64,000 nucleotides of DNA, taken from Phycobacter sedimenti (GTDB lineage: Bacteria; Pseudomonadota; Alphaproteobacteria; Rhodobacterales; Rhodobacteraceae). Every line of letters begins with the position of its first letter. The first letter of the stretch is position 1. This document shows, in pieces, positions 33,350 through 41,841 of the stretch. Made by a program: the position numbers and the translations under genes. The DNA is taken from positions 310,001 through 374,000 of the forward strand of contig NZ_JBBVGR010000002.1 of assembly GCF_038148855.1 (NCBI RefSeq), in the 5' to 3' direction. The notes beneath the pieces are model-generated. The model searched no databases, had not been told where the DNA came from, and worked only from the letters and a program-made list of their open reading frames with translations.

Positions 33350-35152
33350 ATGACAACAAGCGACGTGCTGGAAGCTGAAACTTCGCCTGAACACCTTGAG
33401 CGGCTTAAGGAAAATTTGGAAAAAGTGGAACAGCTCTCTAAACGTCTGGTTGAGGTGATGGCTACAAAGAAGCCTCATCACCCGGGATTGGACGCTCCGA
33501 ATCACGAGTTGTTTGCACGTGCAGCAACCTCTTACTGGGCCTCTATGCTGGAGAATCCTGCCAAGCTCCTGGAACATCAGATCGAGTATTGGGGAAAATC
33601 CGTGCTGAATTTTGCCGAGGCTCAGCAGGTTCTGGCCGGGCATACCGGAGAAGAGGATGAGGCTACCTCGCAGGATCGCCGGTTCAGCAACCCGATGTGG
33701 GAAAAGAATCCCTACTTCAGGTTCATCAAGCAGCAGTATCTGACGAACGCGGAGGCCATTCGGGATGCGGTCGAGGAGGCAGGCGATCTCAACCCTGTCG
33801 ACAAGCAGCGCCTGAGCTATTTTGCCGATCAGATCATCCACATGATGGCACCGACGAATTTTTTGCCGACCAACCCGGACGCGCTGGAGCGCGCGCTGGA
33901 GACCGAGGGGCAGTCGCTTATTCAGGGGCTGGAAAACCTCGTGGCCGATCTTGAGGCCAATGATGGGGAACTGGTCGTGCGACTGGCCGATGACACGGCC
34001 TTCGAGATCGGCCGCAACCTGGCCACAACCCCCGGTGAGGTCGTCTACCGCAACCGCATGATGGAGTTGATCCAGTACCGACCGACCACGGATACGGTCC
34101 ATGAAACACCGATCGTTCTGTTCCCGCCATGGATCAACAAGTTCTACATCCTCGATCTCAAGGCGCAGAACAGCCTGATCAAATGGGTGACAGAGCAGGG
34201 CTACACGCTGTTCGTTGTCTCCTGGATCAACCCGGATGCCTCTTATTCGGAGGTGGGGCTTGAGGATTACATCGAAGAGGGTTTCCTGAACGCCATCGAT
34301 GAGGTCAAGAAGATCTGCAATGTGAAGCAGGTCAACGCGGTGGGCTATTGCATCGCAGGCACCACGCTGAGCCTGACGCTGTCCCTGCTGAAACAGCGTG
34401 GCGACAAATCGATAAAATCGGCGACCTTCTTTACCGCGCTTACAGATTTCGGCGATCAGGGAGAATTCACGCCCTTCCTGCAGAACGATTTCGTGGATGC
34501 CATCGAAGAGCAGATCGGCGACGATGGCATGCTGCCCTCCTATATCATGGCGCGGACCTTCTCGTTCTTGCGGGCCAATGACCTGGTCTATGGGCCCGCC
34601 ATCCGCAGCTACATGATGGGAGAGACACCGCCGGCCTTTGATCTGCTGTATTGGAACGGCGACGGCGCCAACCTTCCGGGTAAGATGGCGGTCCAGTATC
34701 TGCGTGGCCTGTGCCAGAGCAATGACTTTGTGAACGACGGGTTCGAGATTCTCGGCCACAAGCTGCATGTGCGCGATGTGGATGTACCTTTGATGGCGGT
34801 GACCTGCGAGACCGATCACATCGCCCGCTGGAAGGATTGCTATCGCGGCGTGCAGCAGATGGGATCGCGCAGCAAGACCTTCATCGTGTCGCAGTCCGGC
34901 CATATTGCAGGCATCGTGAATCCGCCGTCGCGCAACAAATATGGCCACTACACAAATGAAGACCTCAAAGGGGATGCCGAGGCCTGGATGGACGGGGCAA
35001 AGTTTCACGAAGGCTCCTGGTGGCCCCGCTGGGAAGCCTGGCTGAAGAAACGGTCCGGCAAGCAGGTCCCGGCCCGTGAGCCGGGTGATTCGGCTCATCC
35101 ACCCCTGGTTGCGGCCCCCGGAGATTATGTGCGCAAGGTTGCAAGGTCTTGA
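33350..35152 (+). CDS. phaC: Class I poly(R)-hydroxyalkanoate synthase
   Basis: A 600-residue PHA synthase polymerising (R)-3-hydroxyacyl-CoA, chiefly 3-hydroxybutyryl-CoA, at granule surfaces. The lipase box is GYCIAG (332-337) with nucleophile Cys334; the Asp is likely in VTCETDHIARW and the His in VSQSGHIAGIVNP. The PF07167-type N-terminal domain spans about 60-300. Length fits class I, which needs no PhaE/PhaR subunit. phaP follows on the same strand. Confidence 0.96.
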   Translation: MTTSDVLEAETSPEHLERLKENLEKVEQLSKRLVEVMATKKPHHPGLDAPNHELFARAATSYWASMLENPAKLLEHQIEYWGKSVLNFAEAQQVLAGHTGEEDEATSQDRRFSNPMWEKNPYFRFIKQQYLTNAEAIRDAVEEAGDLNPVDKQRLSYFADQIIHMMAPTNFLPTNPDALERALETEGQSLIQGLENLVADLEANDGELVVRLADDTAFEIGRNLATTPGEVVYRNRMMELIQYRPTTDTVHETPIVLFPPWINKFYILDLKAQNSLIKWVTEQGYTLFVVSWINPDASYSEVGLEDYIEEGFLNAIDEVKKICNVKQVNAVGYCIAGTTLSLTLSLLKQRGDKSIKSATFFTALTDFGDQGEFTPFLQNDFVDAIEEQIGDDGMLPSYIMARTFSFLRANDLVYGPAIRSYMMGETPPAFDLLYWNGDGANLPGKMAVQYLRGLCQSNDFVNDGFEILGHKLHVRDVDVPLMAVTCETDHIARWKDCYRGVQQMGSRSKTFIVSQSGHIAGIVNPPSRNKYGHYTNEDLKGDAEAWMDGAKFHEGSWWPRWEAWLKKRSGKQVPAREPGDSAHPPLVAAPGDYVRKVARS

Positions 35153-35176
35153 AAACGCAGGCACTCTGTAAAATTT

Positions 35177-35187
35177 CTGCATCGCAG
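35177..35187. promoter_or_regulatory. PhaR-type operator 1 of phaP
   Basis: CTGC-ATC-GCAG, exact to the PhaR consensus. Its 13-base extension CTGCATCGCAGCA is repeated as the exact reverse complement at 35205-35217, 28 bases on. Confidence 0.75.
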
Positions 35188-35206
35188 CAATGTTTTTCTT
35201 GAAATG

Positions 35207-35217
35207 CTGCGATGCAG
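35207..35217. promoter_or_regulatory. PhaR-type operator 2 of phaP
   Basis: CTGC-GAT-GCAG, the mirror copy of the site at 35177. Centres of the two boxes are 30 bases apart, close to three helical turns, placing them on the same DNA face. It ends 69 bases before the phaP ATG. Confidence 0.75.
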
Positions 35218-35286
35218 CAAGCATATTGGGTTCAGACAAGGGCAGACGGGATTGTCCCGGCTCCTGCAAATGAAGGAACCAGTACA

Positions 35287-35730
35287 ATGGCTAAGACCCA
35301 GGATTTTACTGCAATGATGAAAGACATGATGGGTGCATTCCCGATGGACACCAAAGCCATGGAAGAAGCATTCAAGAACTCTGCTGCTCTGAACGAGAAG
35401 CTGGCGGCAGTTGCGCTGGGCGCGGCTGAGCAGTCTGCGGACATCTCCACCAAGTGGACCAAAGACACCCTGTCCAAACTGGGCGCGATGTCCAAGGTTC
35501 AGGCTGAGCCTGCGGATTATGCAAAGGCTGCAACTGATTTCGCTAGCGCCTCTGCCGAAGTGGCTGCCGAAAACATGGCCGCCTTCGCCGAGATCGCCAA
35601 GAAAGCTCAGACCGAAACCGTTGAGCTGCTGATGGCTGCGGGCAAGGACATGAGCGAAGAAGCGACCGCTGCTGTCAAAAAGGCCACCGAAGAGGTGACC
35701 ACCGCTGCCAAGAAAGCAGCCGCGAAATAA
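35287..35730 (+). CDS. phaP: Phasin, PHB granule-associated protein
   Basis: A 147-residue amphipathic, helical phasin coating PHB granules. The sequence is Ala/Lys/Glu-rich, lacks Cys, and ends in a basic Ala-rich tail (AAKKAAAK); the middle AYAKAATDFASASAEVAAENMAAFAEI when read in segments is typical of the phasin-2 family. ATG at 35287 is preferred over an upstream frame because AAGGAA precedes it. It follows phaC but has its own PhaR boxes and terminator, so it is probably separately controlled. Confidence 0.93.
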   Translation: MAKTQDFTAMMKDMMGAFPMDTKAMEEAFKNSAALNEKLAAVALGAAEQSADISTKWTKDTLSKLGAMSKVQAEPADYAKAATDFASASAEVAAENMAAFAEIAKKAQTETVELLMAAGKDMSEEATAAVKKATEEVTTAAKKAAAK

Positions 35731-35785
35731 GAACGTCCACATGAAGGCACCAGCTCTCCTCCCAATCGGTGCCGGAATGTGAAGA

Positions 35786-35816
35786 AAGGGCAGGCCACGC
35801 GGGGCCTGCCCTTTTT
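35786..35816 (+). terminator. Terminator after phaP
   Basis: AAGGGCAGGCC (35786-35796) and GGCCTGCCCTT (35803-35813) form a perfect 11-base stem with a six-base loop, followed by further T residues. Confidence 0.9.
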
Positions 35817-35834
35817 GCGTATTGCCTCGTCCTT

Positions 35835-36704
35835 TCAAAAGGCCATGGTCCTAAAACAGCGATGTTCCGGCTCCCAGCCGCACAGGCGCTTTATCTTCTC
35901 CGCGCTCATCTGTTGATCCAGGGTCGGCCCTTCGGCCGTGGCCCCATATTTGCACAGCACGTATTTCAGGGTGCGCACAACATAGCCGGACGCGTGGTCC
36001 GATCGGCGGGCGATTTCAGAAATGATCTGTGACACGGGCACGCCCGATTGAGCGCAGACATTGAATTCGCCAATCAGCTCGGGGCGTTCAAGCAGGGTCA
36101 GATATGCCCGAGCGAGGTCATCGCGGTGGACCAGCGGCCAACGGGTGTTGAGACTGCCCCAGACCTCGATCGGCTCATCGGCGCTCACGGCCGCGAGATA
36201 GCGCGCAAAGGCGCCGCCGCCTTCGTGATAGACCAGCGCCGGGTGCACGATTGCGGCTGAAACGCCTCTGGCGGACAGGACGCGCTGCCCCTGTTCCACC
36301 ATCCATTTGAAACTCTCGATGGGGCGTTTCACACTCGTCTCATCGGCAATCCGGTTACCCGTCGCCCCGTAAAGCCAGCACCCTCCGGTGTAGAGAAGCC
36401 GCAGTGGCACACTGCGGTTCTGGACCTGCCTCAGCAGTTCGCTCACGACCATACGGTCGGTCTGGGCCATATCGCTGTCAAAGGTGGCAGCCGCGTGAAT
36501 GACCGCATCCATGTCCTGAAGGACCGCAGCCCATTCAGCCGGATTGCGCAGGTCTCCGGGCAGGGGCGTTGCCCCGATGGCAGTGATTTCTGCGGCGCTC
36601 TGCGCGGATCGCGCAAGCCCCGTGACGGAATGACCATTTTGCACCAGCGTCCGTGTGATGGCAGTGCCGATCGATCCCGTTGCTCCAAGTAGTAGTACCC
36701 GCAT
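35835..36704 (-). CDS. NAD(P)-dependent epimerase/dehydratase-like SDR
   Basis: A 289-residue extended SDR with an intact Rossmann entry, LLLGATGSIGTAI (residues 4-16), and the later VIHAAATFDSD. The catalytic YxxxK is not obvious: the corresponding region reads IESFKWMVEQG with Phe in place of Tyr, so classic epimerase chemistry is doubtful. ATG at 36704 is supported by GAGGG eight bases upstream. It lies between phaP and phaR on the opposite strand and is divergent from phaR. Function unknown. Confidence 0.75.
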   Translation of the reverse strand: MRVLLLGATGSIGTAITRTLVQNGHSVTGLARSAQSAAEITAIGATPLPGDLRNPAEWAAVLQDMDAVIHAAATFDSDMAQTDRMVVSELLRQVQNRSVPLRLLYTGGCWLYGATGNRIADETSVKRPIESFKWMVEQGQRVLSARGVSAAIVHPALVYHEGGGAFARYLAAVSADEPIEVWGSLNTRWPLVHRDDLARAYLTLLERPELIGEFNVCAQSGVPVSQIISEIARRSDHASGYVVRTLKYVLCKYGATAEGPTLDQQMSAEKIKRLCGWEPEHRCFRTMAF

Positions 36705-36856
36705 GGTCTGGCCCTCATGCATTTTTGTCCGAGGGGTGATCTCTAGAAGCTGAAGCCTACTTCAGGTCAAGGGCAAAGCCCCCGGCTTTGCAGCGAAACG
36801 CATCAGTCCAAGCCTGCTACGGCAAACCATTCAATGCGCGAGGCTTTTCTTTTGTT

Positions 36857-36887
36857 CTGCGCTCGCATAGGGTTTTCTGCAGTGCAT
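36857..36887. promoter_or_regulatory. Degenerate PhaR-type boxes before phaR
   Basis: CTGC-GCTC-GCAT at 36857-36868 and CTGC-AGT-GCAT at 36877-36887 each differ by one base from a full CTGC-N3/4-GCAG site. The second ends 20 bases before the phaR ATG. They are plausible weak autoregulatory sites. Confidence 0.5.
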
Positions 36888-36907
36888 CATGTCTGGGGAG
36901 GTATGAC

Positions 36908-37477
36908 ATGGCGGAACAGGACAAGCCCCTGTTGATCAAACGCTACGCAAGTCGGCGCCTGTACAACACCGAAACCAGCGACTACGTGACGCTGGAAGAT
37001 ATCGCTGGGTTCATCCGGGATGGTCGTGAGGTCCAGATCGTTGACCTGAAGACCGGGGACGATCTGACGCGCCAGTACCTTCTGCAGATCATTGCCGAGC
37101 ATGAAAGCCGGGGCGAGAATGTGCTGCCGGTGAACGTGCTCAACGATCTGGTTCGCAGCTATATGGTGCCGGGGGGCGGGGTGATGCCGCAATTCCTGCA
37201 GGCGTCCTTTGATATGCTGCGCGATAGCCAGTCAAAGATGATGGAGAATATGAATGCCATAAACCCGATGGCGAGTATTCCGGGGTTCGAGGCGATGAAG
37301 GCACAGCAGGAGGCCTTTCTCAAAGCGATGACAGGCGGCTTGTCGGGGGCATGGACGGGGGGCGCAAGTGGTCCAGAGCCCGAAAAAAAGGCTTCTGATA
37401 GTAGCGAGGAAGAGGATCTGGATGCGATCAAACGTCAGTTGAGCGAACTGCAGGACAAGCTGTCCAAGATCAAGTGA
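36908..37477 (+). CDS. phaR: PhaR, repressor of PHA synthesis genes
   Basis: A 189-residue PhaR regulator that binds both PHB and DNA, releasing phasin genes when granules form. The N-terminal DNA-binding domain is canonical (IKRYASRRLYNTETSDYVTL), followed by the PHB-accumulation regulatory domain (GENVLPVNVLNDLVRSYMVPGG in parts) and an acidic, helical C-terminus (DLDAIKRQLSELQDKLSKIK). GGGAGG lies eight bases before ATG 36908. Likely targets in this window are the CTGC-N3-GCAG boxes before phaC and phaP. Confidence 0.94.
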   Translation: MAEQDKPLLIKRYASRRLYNTETSDYVTLEDIAGFIRDGREVQIVDLKTGDDLTRQYLLQIIAEHESRGENVLPVNVLNDLVRSYMVPGGGVMPQFLQASFDMLRDSQSKMMENMNAINPMASIPGFEAMKAQQEAFLKAMTGGLSGAWTGGASGPEPEKKASDSSEEEDLDAIKRQLSELQDKLSKIK

Positions 37478-37517
37478 TCCCGCCCTTTGCCTAAGAACCG
37501 CGGATGACACCGCAAGG

Positions 37518-37549
37518 AAACCCGGCTGCGCCGGGTTTTCTTTTTTTTG
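37518..37549 (+). terminator. Terminator after phaR
   Basis: AAACCCGGC (37518-37526) and GCCGGGTTT (37530-37538) form a perfect 9-base stem with a TGC loop, followed by TCTTTTTTTT. Confidence 0.92.
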
Positions 37550-37600
37550 GGGGGCGCTCGCGAGATACAAATCCGGGCTGCTCCCGCCCGATCCTTGAAC

Positions 37601-37658
37601 CAGCCCTGTCGGGCTGTATCGGATCCGTTGGGCCGGGCGCCGCGCAAGCGCGCGGCGC
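37601..37658. repeat. Paired GC-rich hairpins in intergenic DNA
   Basis: CAGCCC-TGTC-GGGCTG at 37601-37616 and GCGCCGCGC-AAGC-GCGCGGCGC at 37637-37658 lie in the 180 bases between the phaR terminator and the end of the DegT-like gene. Open frames running through them look spurious. They resemble a dispersed intergenic element; no second copy was found here. Confidence 0.5.
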
Positions 37659-37719
37659 GTCATCGCCATATGGCAAACCGTATGGGGCCCCGTTGGGACG
37701 CCGTCTGTGGCGGGGCTGA

Positions 37720-38928
37720 TCAGGCCGCTGCCCGTTCCATCGTTTCACTGACGGCGGAAAGGAGAATCTCGGAGATAACGTCCAGTTCGGCCTTGGTCAG
37801 GCGCACGGGCAAGCGTACATCGCAGGCCTTCATCAGCATGGCGCGGGTCTGGGGCAATTCGGGCAGGTCCGACAGAAACTGCCAGTTCCAGAAGGCCCGC
37901 GCGTTGTCTTCGGACAGGCCAAAGACCTGAACCTTGACGCCCTTTTCGGCCGCGGACGCTGCAAAGGCCCTGATCTCTTCTTCGGTCATGCCGACCAGGT
38001 TGAACTGGATGGAGTCCGGCGCGCGGCGCTCTGGCGGCAGCGGCGCTGGAACATCGAAATAGGGAGAGCCGTTCAGGCGGTCGGCAACATAGTCATGGTT
38101 CTTGAGGCCATCGCGCACACGCCGCGCAAGTTCCGGCAATTGCGGGCGGATCACGGCTGCCGAAAGGTTGCTCATGCGAAGGTTATAGAGCGGTAGCTGG
38201 TTCTGCCATTTGGCAAAGGCCTGAGCCAGATCCGGTGCATTTTCACCGCGTGGGCCTTTGTGCTTTTGCCAGTTGTGCTCATAGGCCCCCGACATGATCA
38301 CCGCGCGGGCGACCAGATCCGCATCATCTGTGACCAGAATGCCGCCTTCGCCTGCGTTGATCATCTTGTAGGACTGGAAGGAAAAGCAGCCGACCCGTCC
38401 GATGGTGCCGATGTTCTTTCGGTTCCAGGTGGTGCCGAGCGAGTGGGCTGCATCCTCGATCACCGGGATGCCGCGCGCATCACATAGCTTCATGATCGCA
38501 TCCATGTCCGAGGTATGGCCGCGCATGTGGCTGATGATCACAGCGGCGATATCCTGATCGAGGCGGACTTCGAAATCGGCCATGTCGATGCGATAATTCT
38601 CGCCCACCTCGCACAGGACCGGCACGCAGTCGGCATGCACCACCGAAGAGGGAACCGCCGCAAAGGTGAAGCCGGGGATCAAGACGCGGGCGTCGCGGGG
38701 CAGGCCCAGTGCTTTGAGCGAGAGGAACAACGCGGCCGAACAGGAGGAAACCGCGAGCGCATACTTGCAACCGATCAGATCTGCGAACTCCTGCTCCAGA
38801 AGGGCAACTGGCGCATCCTGGGGCGCCGTGTAGCGGAACAAATCGCCCGATTGCATCAGGGCATCGATCGCTTCACGAGCGGCAGCGGGGATGGGTTCGG
38901 CGTCGTGAACGTTGGGGGGCAGCGTCAT
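37720..38928 (-). CDS. DegT/DnrJ/EryC1-family aminotransferase
   Basis: A 402-residue fold-type I PLP enzyme of the DegT family, which usually aminates nucleotide-linked keto-sugars or cyclitols. The Schiff-base Lys is in FSFQSYKMINAGEGG, with IEDAAHSLGTTW (cofactor Asp and His) before it and SSCSAALFLSLKALG forming the phosphate region. Length is normal. No sugar-nucleotide genes are nearby, so the substrate cannot be inferred from context. An AT-rich stretch with ribosome-like sequence precedes the ATG. Confidence 0.88.
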   Translation of the reverse strand: MTLPPNVHDAEPIPAAAREAIDALMQSGDLFRYTAPQDAPVALLEQEFADLIGCKYALAVSSCSAALFLSLKALGLPRDARVLIPGFTFAAVPSSVVHADCVPVLCEVGENYRIDMADFEVRLDQDIAAVIISHMRGHTSDMDAIMKLCDARGIPVIEDAAHSLGTTWNRKNIGTIGRVGCFSFQSYKMINAGEGGILVTDDADLVARAVIMSGAYEHNWQKHKGPRGENAPDLAQAFAKWQNQLPLYNLRMSNLSAAVIRPQLPELARRVRDGLKNHDYVADRLNGSPYFDVPAPLPPERRAPDSIQFNLVGMTEEEIRAFAASAAEKGVKVQVFGLSEDNARAFWNWQFLSDLPELPQTRAMLMKACDVRLPVRLTKAELDVISEILLSAVSETMERAAA

Positions 38929-39083
38929 ATTTCAAATTCCCAAATGTTTCATTTCAATATTCTAAAACAGTGAGGGGGCAAAGCCAAGCGCCATGCGCCG
39001 AGTGTGGCCTCAGCACACCAAAAATTCACAGAACTGTTGCATTGCAGGAAGCGGGACCAAGCGCCCTTGCCCTCAGCCGGGGA

Positions 39084-40394
39084 TCAGACGCCCAGGCGGT
39101 CGCGCAGGGCAAACCAGGTCATGGCGAGCACCAACAGGGGCGAGCGCATGCGCGGGCCGCCGGGAAAGGCTGGCGCGGGTACGCGAGACATGGTGTCAAA
39201 CCCCTCGGCCTGACCTTTGATCGCCTGAGCCATCAGCTGGCCTGCGTGGGTGGCCGTGCCAACGCCATGGCCCGAATAGCCGGAGGCCGACAAAACGTTT
39301 GGAGCCAGCCGCGCAAGGTAGGGCATGCGCTTCATGGTGATCCCGAGCGTGCCGCCCCAAGCATAGTCCACGCGCACATCCCGCAGATGAGGGAATATCT
39401 GATGCATCGGCTTGCGCACCACCGCCTCGATGTCGGTGGGAAAGCGGTAGCCGTAGCTTTCGCCACCCCCGAAAAGGAGGCGTTTGTCGTGGCTGAGGCG
39501 GAAATAGTTGACCACGAATTTGCTGTCGGCCACCGCGACATCGCGGCTCAGTACCTCGGCGGCGCGATCGCCCAATGGTTCCGTTGCGACGATGAAGTTG
39601 TTAATCGGCATGACGCGGGCTGCGACCTGCCGATTGAGCCCGCCAAGATAGCCATTGCAGGCCAGGATCAGATGATCGGCTGTGACGCTTCCCGACGCTG
39701 TGCGGACCTTGACCTTGGTGCCCTCGGTGATGTCCAGCGCCTCGCTTTGTTCGTGAATTTGTGCCCCGGCCTGATGCGCGGCGCGGGCGAGGCCCAGGGC
39801 AAAGTTCAGCGGATGAAGATGCGCTGCGCCGTGATCGAGGAAGCCTCCCCGGTAGTCTGGGGAGGGACACAGCGCGTAACATGCCTGCTGATCAAGAACT
39901 TCAAGCTGATCATAGCCGTAGTGATCCTGCAGGTGGTGGGCATAGGCATGCAGATGATTCACATCCCCGCGCGTTGAGCCGGTCCAGGCCACGCCGGGTT
40001 TCAGGTGGCAGTCGATCTCATGTCGCGCGATCAGGGATTTGACCAGATCCTTGGCTTCTTCTCCCAGGTGCCAGAGCTTTTGCGCCTCGGTTTCCCCCAT
40101 GAGGTCTTCAAGGTCTTCCTGGTCCATCCTCTGACCGCTGCCGAGCTGACCACCATTGCGACCCGAAGCGCCAAAGCCGACGCGGTGGGCATCAAGGAGC
40201 ACCACCTTCATACCCGCCTCGGCGAGATGCAGGGCGGCGGAAAGCCCTGTGTAGCCGCCACCTACGATGCAGACATCGGCGCGAAGATCGCCCTGTAGTG
40301 CGGGAAAGGGAGCCGTCTCTGTCGCGGTCGCGGCGTACCAGCTGGCTGGGTAGTGGCCCTTGCGGTCGTTCGAATAGAGCAGGTTCAAGGCCAT
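39084..40394 (-). CDS. FAD-dependent amine oxidoreductase, PuuB-like
   Basis: A 436-residue DAO-type flavoenzyme. The dinucleotide fold is ADVCIVGGGYTGLSAALHLA (residues 39-58), followed by GFGASGRNGGQLGSGQR, typical of gamma-glutamylputrescine oxidase and related amine oxidases. The C-terminal SGYSGHGVGTATHAGQ is the FAD-binding end of the family. It lies downstream of a glutamine-synthetase-like gene with an 88-base gap, consistent with oxidation of a gamma-glutamylated amine. The exact substrate is not proven. Confidence 0.88.
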   Translation of the reverse strand: MALNLLYSNDRKGHYPASWYAATATETAPFPALQGDLRADVCIVGGGYTGLSAALHLAEAGMKVVLLDAHRVGFGASGRNGGQLGSGQRMDQEDLEDLMGETEAQKLWHLGEEAKDLVKSLIARHEIDCHLKPGVAWTGSTRGDVNHLHAYAHHLQDHYGYDQLEVLDQQACYALCPSPDYRGGFLDHGAAHLHPLNFALGLARAAHQAGAQIHEQSEALDITEGTKVKVRTASGSVTADHLILACNGYLGGLNRQVAARVMPINNFIVATEPLGDRAAEVLSRDVAVADSKFVVNYFRLSHDKRLLFGGGESYGYRFPTDIEAVVRKPMHQIFPHLRDVRVDYAWGGTLGITMKRMPYLARLAPNVLSASGYSGHGVGTATHAGQLMAQAIKGQAEGFDTMSRVPAPAFPGGPRMRSPLLVLAMTWFALRDRLGV

Positions 40395-40482
40395 GGATCA
40401 CCTCGTGCAGATGTGCGCGCCGGTTTCGGCGGCGCGTGTGGGTCGAGTTGCGGGGCCGCGTGGGCGGCGGTGTGGTCAAGGG

Positions 40483-41841
40483 TCAGACGTTCAGCAGCAG
40501 GTGCTCGCGCTCCCAGGGGGAGATGACCTGCAGGAATTCCTCATATTCGGTGCGCTTCACGATGCCGTAGACGCGTGCGAATTCGGGGCCGAGAATCTCG
40601 TGCAGCTTGGTGGCCTCGTCAAAAAGGTCCAGCGCCTGACCCATGACCTGGGGAATATCGCCTTCGCCTTCATAGGCGTCGCCCTTGAACTGGCGGCGCG
40701 GGCGCGCTTCTTCGATGAGCCCCAGATAGCCACAGGCTAGCGATACGGCGATGCCAAGATAAGGATTGCAGTCCATGCCCGCGAGCCGGTTTTCGACCCG
40801 GCGCGCGGCAGGGCTGGAGAGCGGCACGCGAATGCCCGTGGTGCGGTTGTCACGGCCCCATTCCAGGTTGATGGGCGCGGCGTGGTCTTTCACGTAGCGG
40901 CGGTAGGAATTCACGTAGGGCGCCATCACCGCGATGCCTGCGGGCAGGTGGTTCTGCAGCCCGGCGATGAAGTGATAGAAGGCATCGGTTTCACCGCCCT
41001 GCGGGCCGGAAAAGATGTTCTCTCCGGTTTCCTTGTCGATGATTGAGTGGTGGATATGCATGGCCGATCCGGGTTCATCCGCGATCGGTTTGGCCATGAA
41101 GGTGGCAAAGCAGTCGTGGCGCAGAGCGGCCTCGCGGATCAGGCGTTTGAAATAGAAGACCTCATCCGCAAGCTTGACCGGACTGCCATGGCGAAGGTTG
41201 ATTTCAAGCTGGCCGGCACCGCCTTCCTGGGTGATGCCGTCGATCTCGAAACCCTGCGCCTCGGCAAAGTCGTAGATGTCGTCGATCACCGGGCCGAATT
41301 CGTCCACGGCGGTCATGGAATAGGCCTGCCGCGCGGCGGCGGGGCGGCCAGAGCGGCCCATCATCGGCTTGATCTCATGGGCGGGGTCGACGTTGCGGGC
41401 GACCAGGAAGAATTCCATCTCCGGTGCCACGACCGGCTCCCAGCCCTGGTCCCGATAAAGCTGGACGACCCGCTTCAGCACGTTGCGGGGAGAGCAGGCA
41501 ATCGGATCGCCGTCCCGGTCATAGGCGTCGTGGATGACCTGAAGGGTCCAGTCCCCGGTCCAGGGCGCAGCCGTGGTGGTGGAGTAGTCTGGCCTCAGGA
41601 TCATGTCCTTTTCAATGAAGCCGTCCTCGCCTGCCGCCTCTCCCCAGTCCCCGGTGATGGTCTGGTAGAAGATGCTGTCGGGCAGGTGGAAATACTCTTG
41701 CTTGTCGAACTTGCTGGCTGGCACCGCCTTCCCTCGGGCGATGCCGGGCAGGTCCGAGATGATGCATTCAACCTCGTCGAGACGACGGCCCTCCAGATAG
41801 GTTTTTGCTGCTTCGGGAAGGGCGTCGAGCCAGGCGGACAT
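40483..41841 (-). CDS. Glutamine-synthetase-like gamma-glutamyl ligase, PuuA type
   Basis: A 452-residue GS-family enzyme lacking the adenylylation-type features of GlnA. The ATP/metal sites are visible as EMEFFLV, QEGGAGQLEINL and MHIHHSIID, and the late NRTTGIRVPLSSPAARRVENRLAG closes the active site. Proteins of this group often ligate glutamate to amines such as putrescine or ethanolamine. Its ATG overlaps the amidotransferase stop by one base (TGATG), so translation is coupled. A paralogue lies at 42578. Confidence 0.87.
   Translation of the reverse strand: MSAWLDALPEAAKTYLEGRRLDEVECIISDLPGIARGKAVPASKFDKQEYFHLPDSIFYQTITGDWGEAAGEDGFIEKDMILRPDYSTTTAAPWTGDWTLQVIHDAYDRDGDPIACSPRNVLKRVVQLYRDQGWEPVVAPEMEFFLVARNVDPAHEIKPMMGRSGRPAAARQAYSMTAVDEFGPVIDDIYDFAEAQGFEIDGITQEGGAGQLEINLRHGSPVKLADEVFYFKRLIREAALRHDCFATFMAKPIADEPGSAMHIHHSIIDKETGENIFSGPQGGETDAFYHFIAGLQNHLPAGIAVMAPYVNSYRRYVKDHAAPINLEWGRDNRTTGIRVPLSSPAARRVENRLAGMDCNPYLGIAVSLACGYLGLIEEARPRRQFKGDAYEGEGDIPQVMGQALDLFDEATKLHEILGPEFARVYGIVKRTEYEEFLQVISPWEREHLLLNV

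Noticed and set aside
33089..35287. A 732-codon minus-strand open frame opposite phaC
   Set aside because: phaC on the plus strand carries the GYCIAG box and full family length; the opposite frame has no features.
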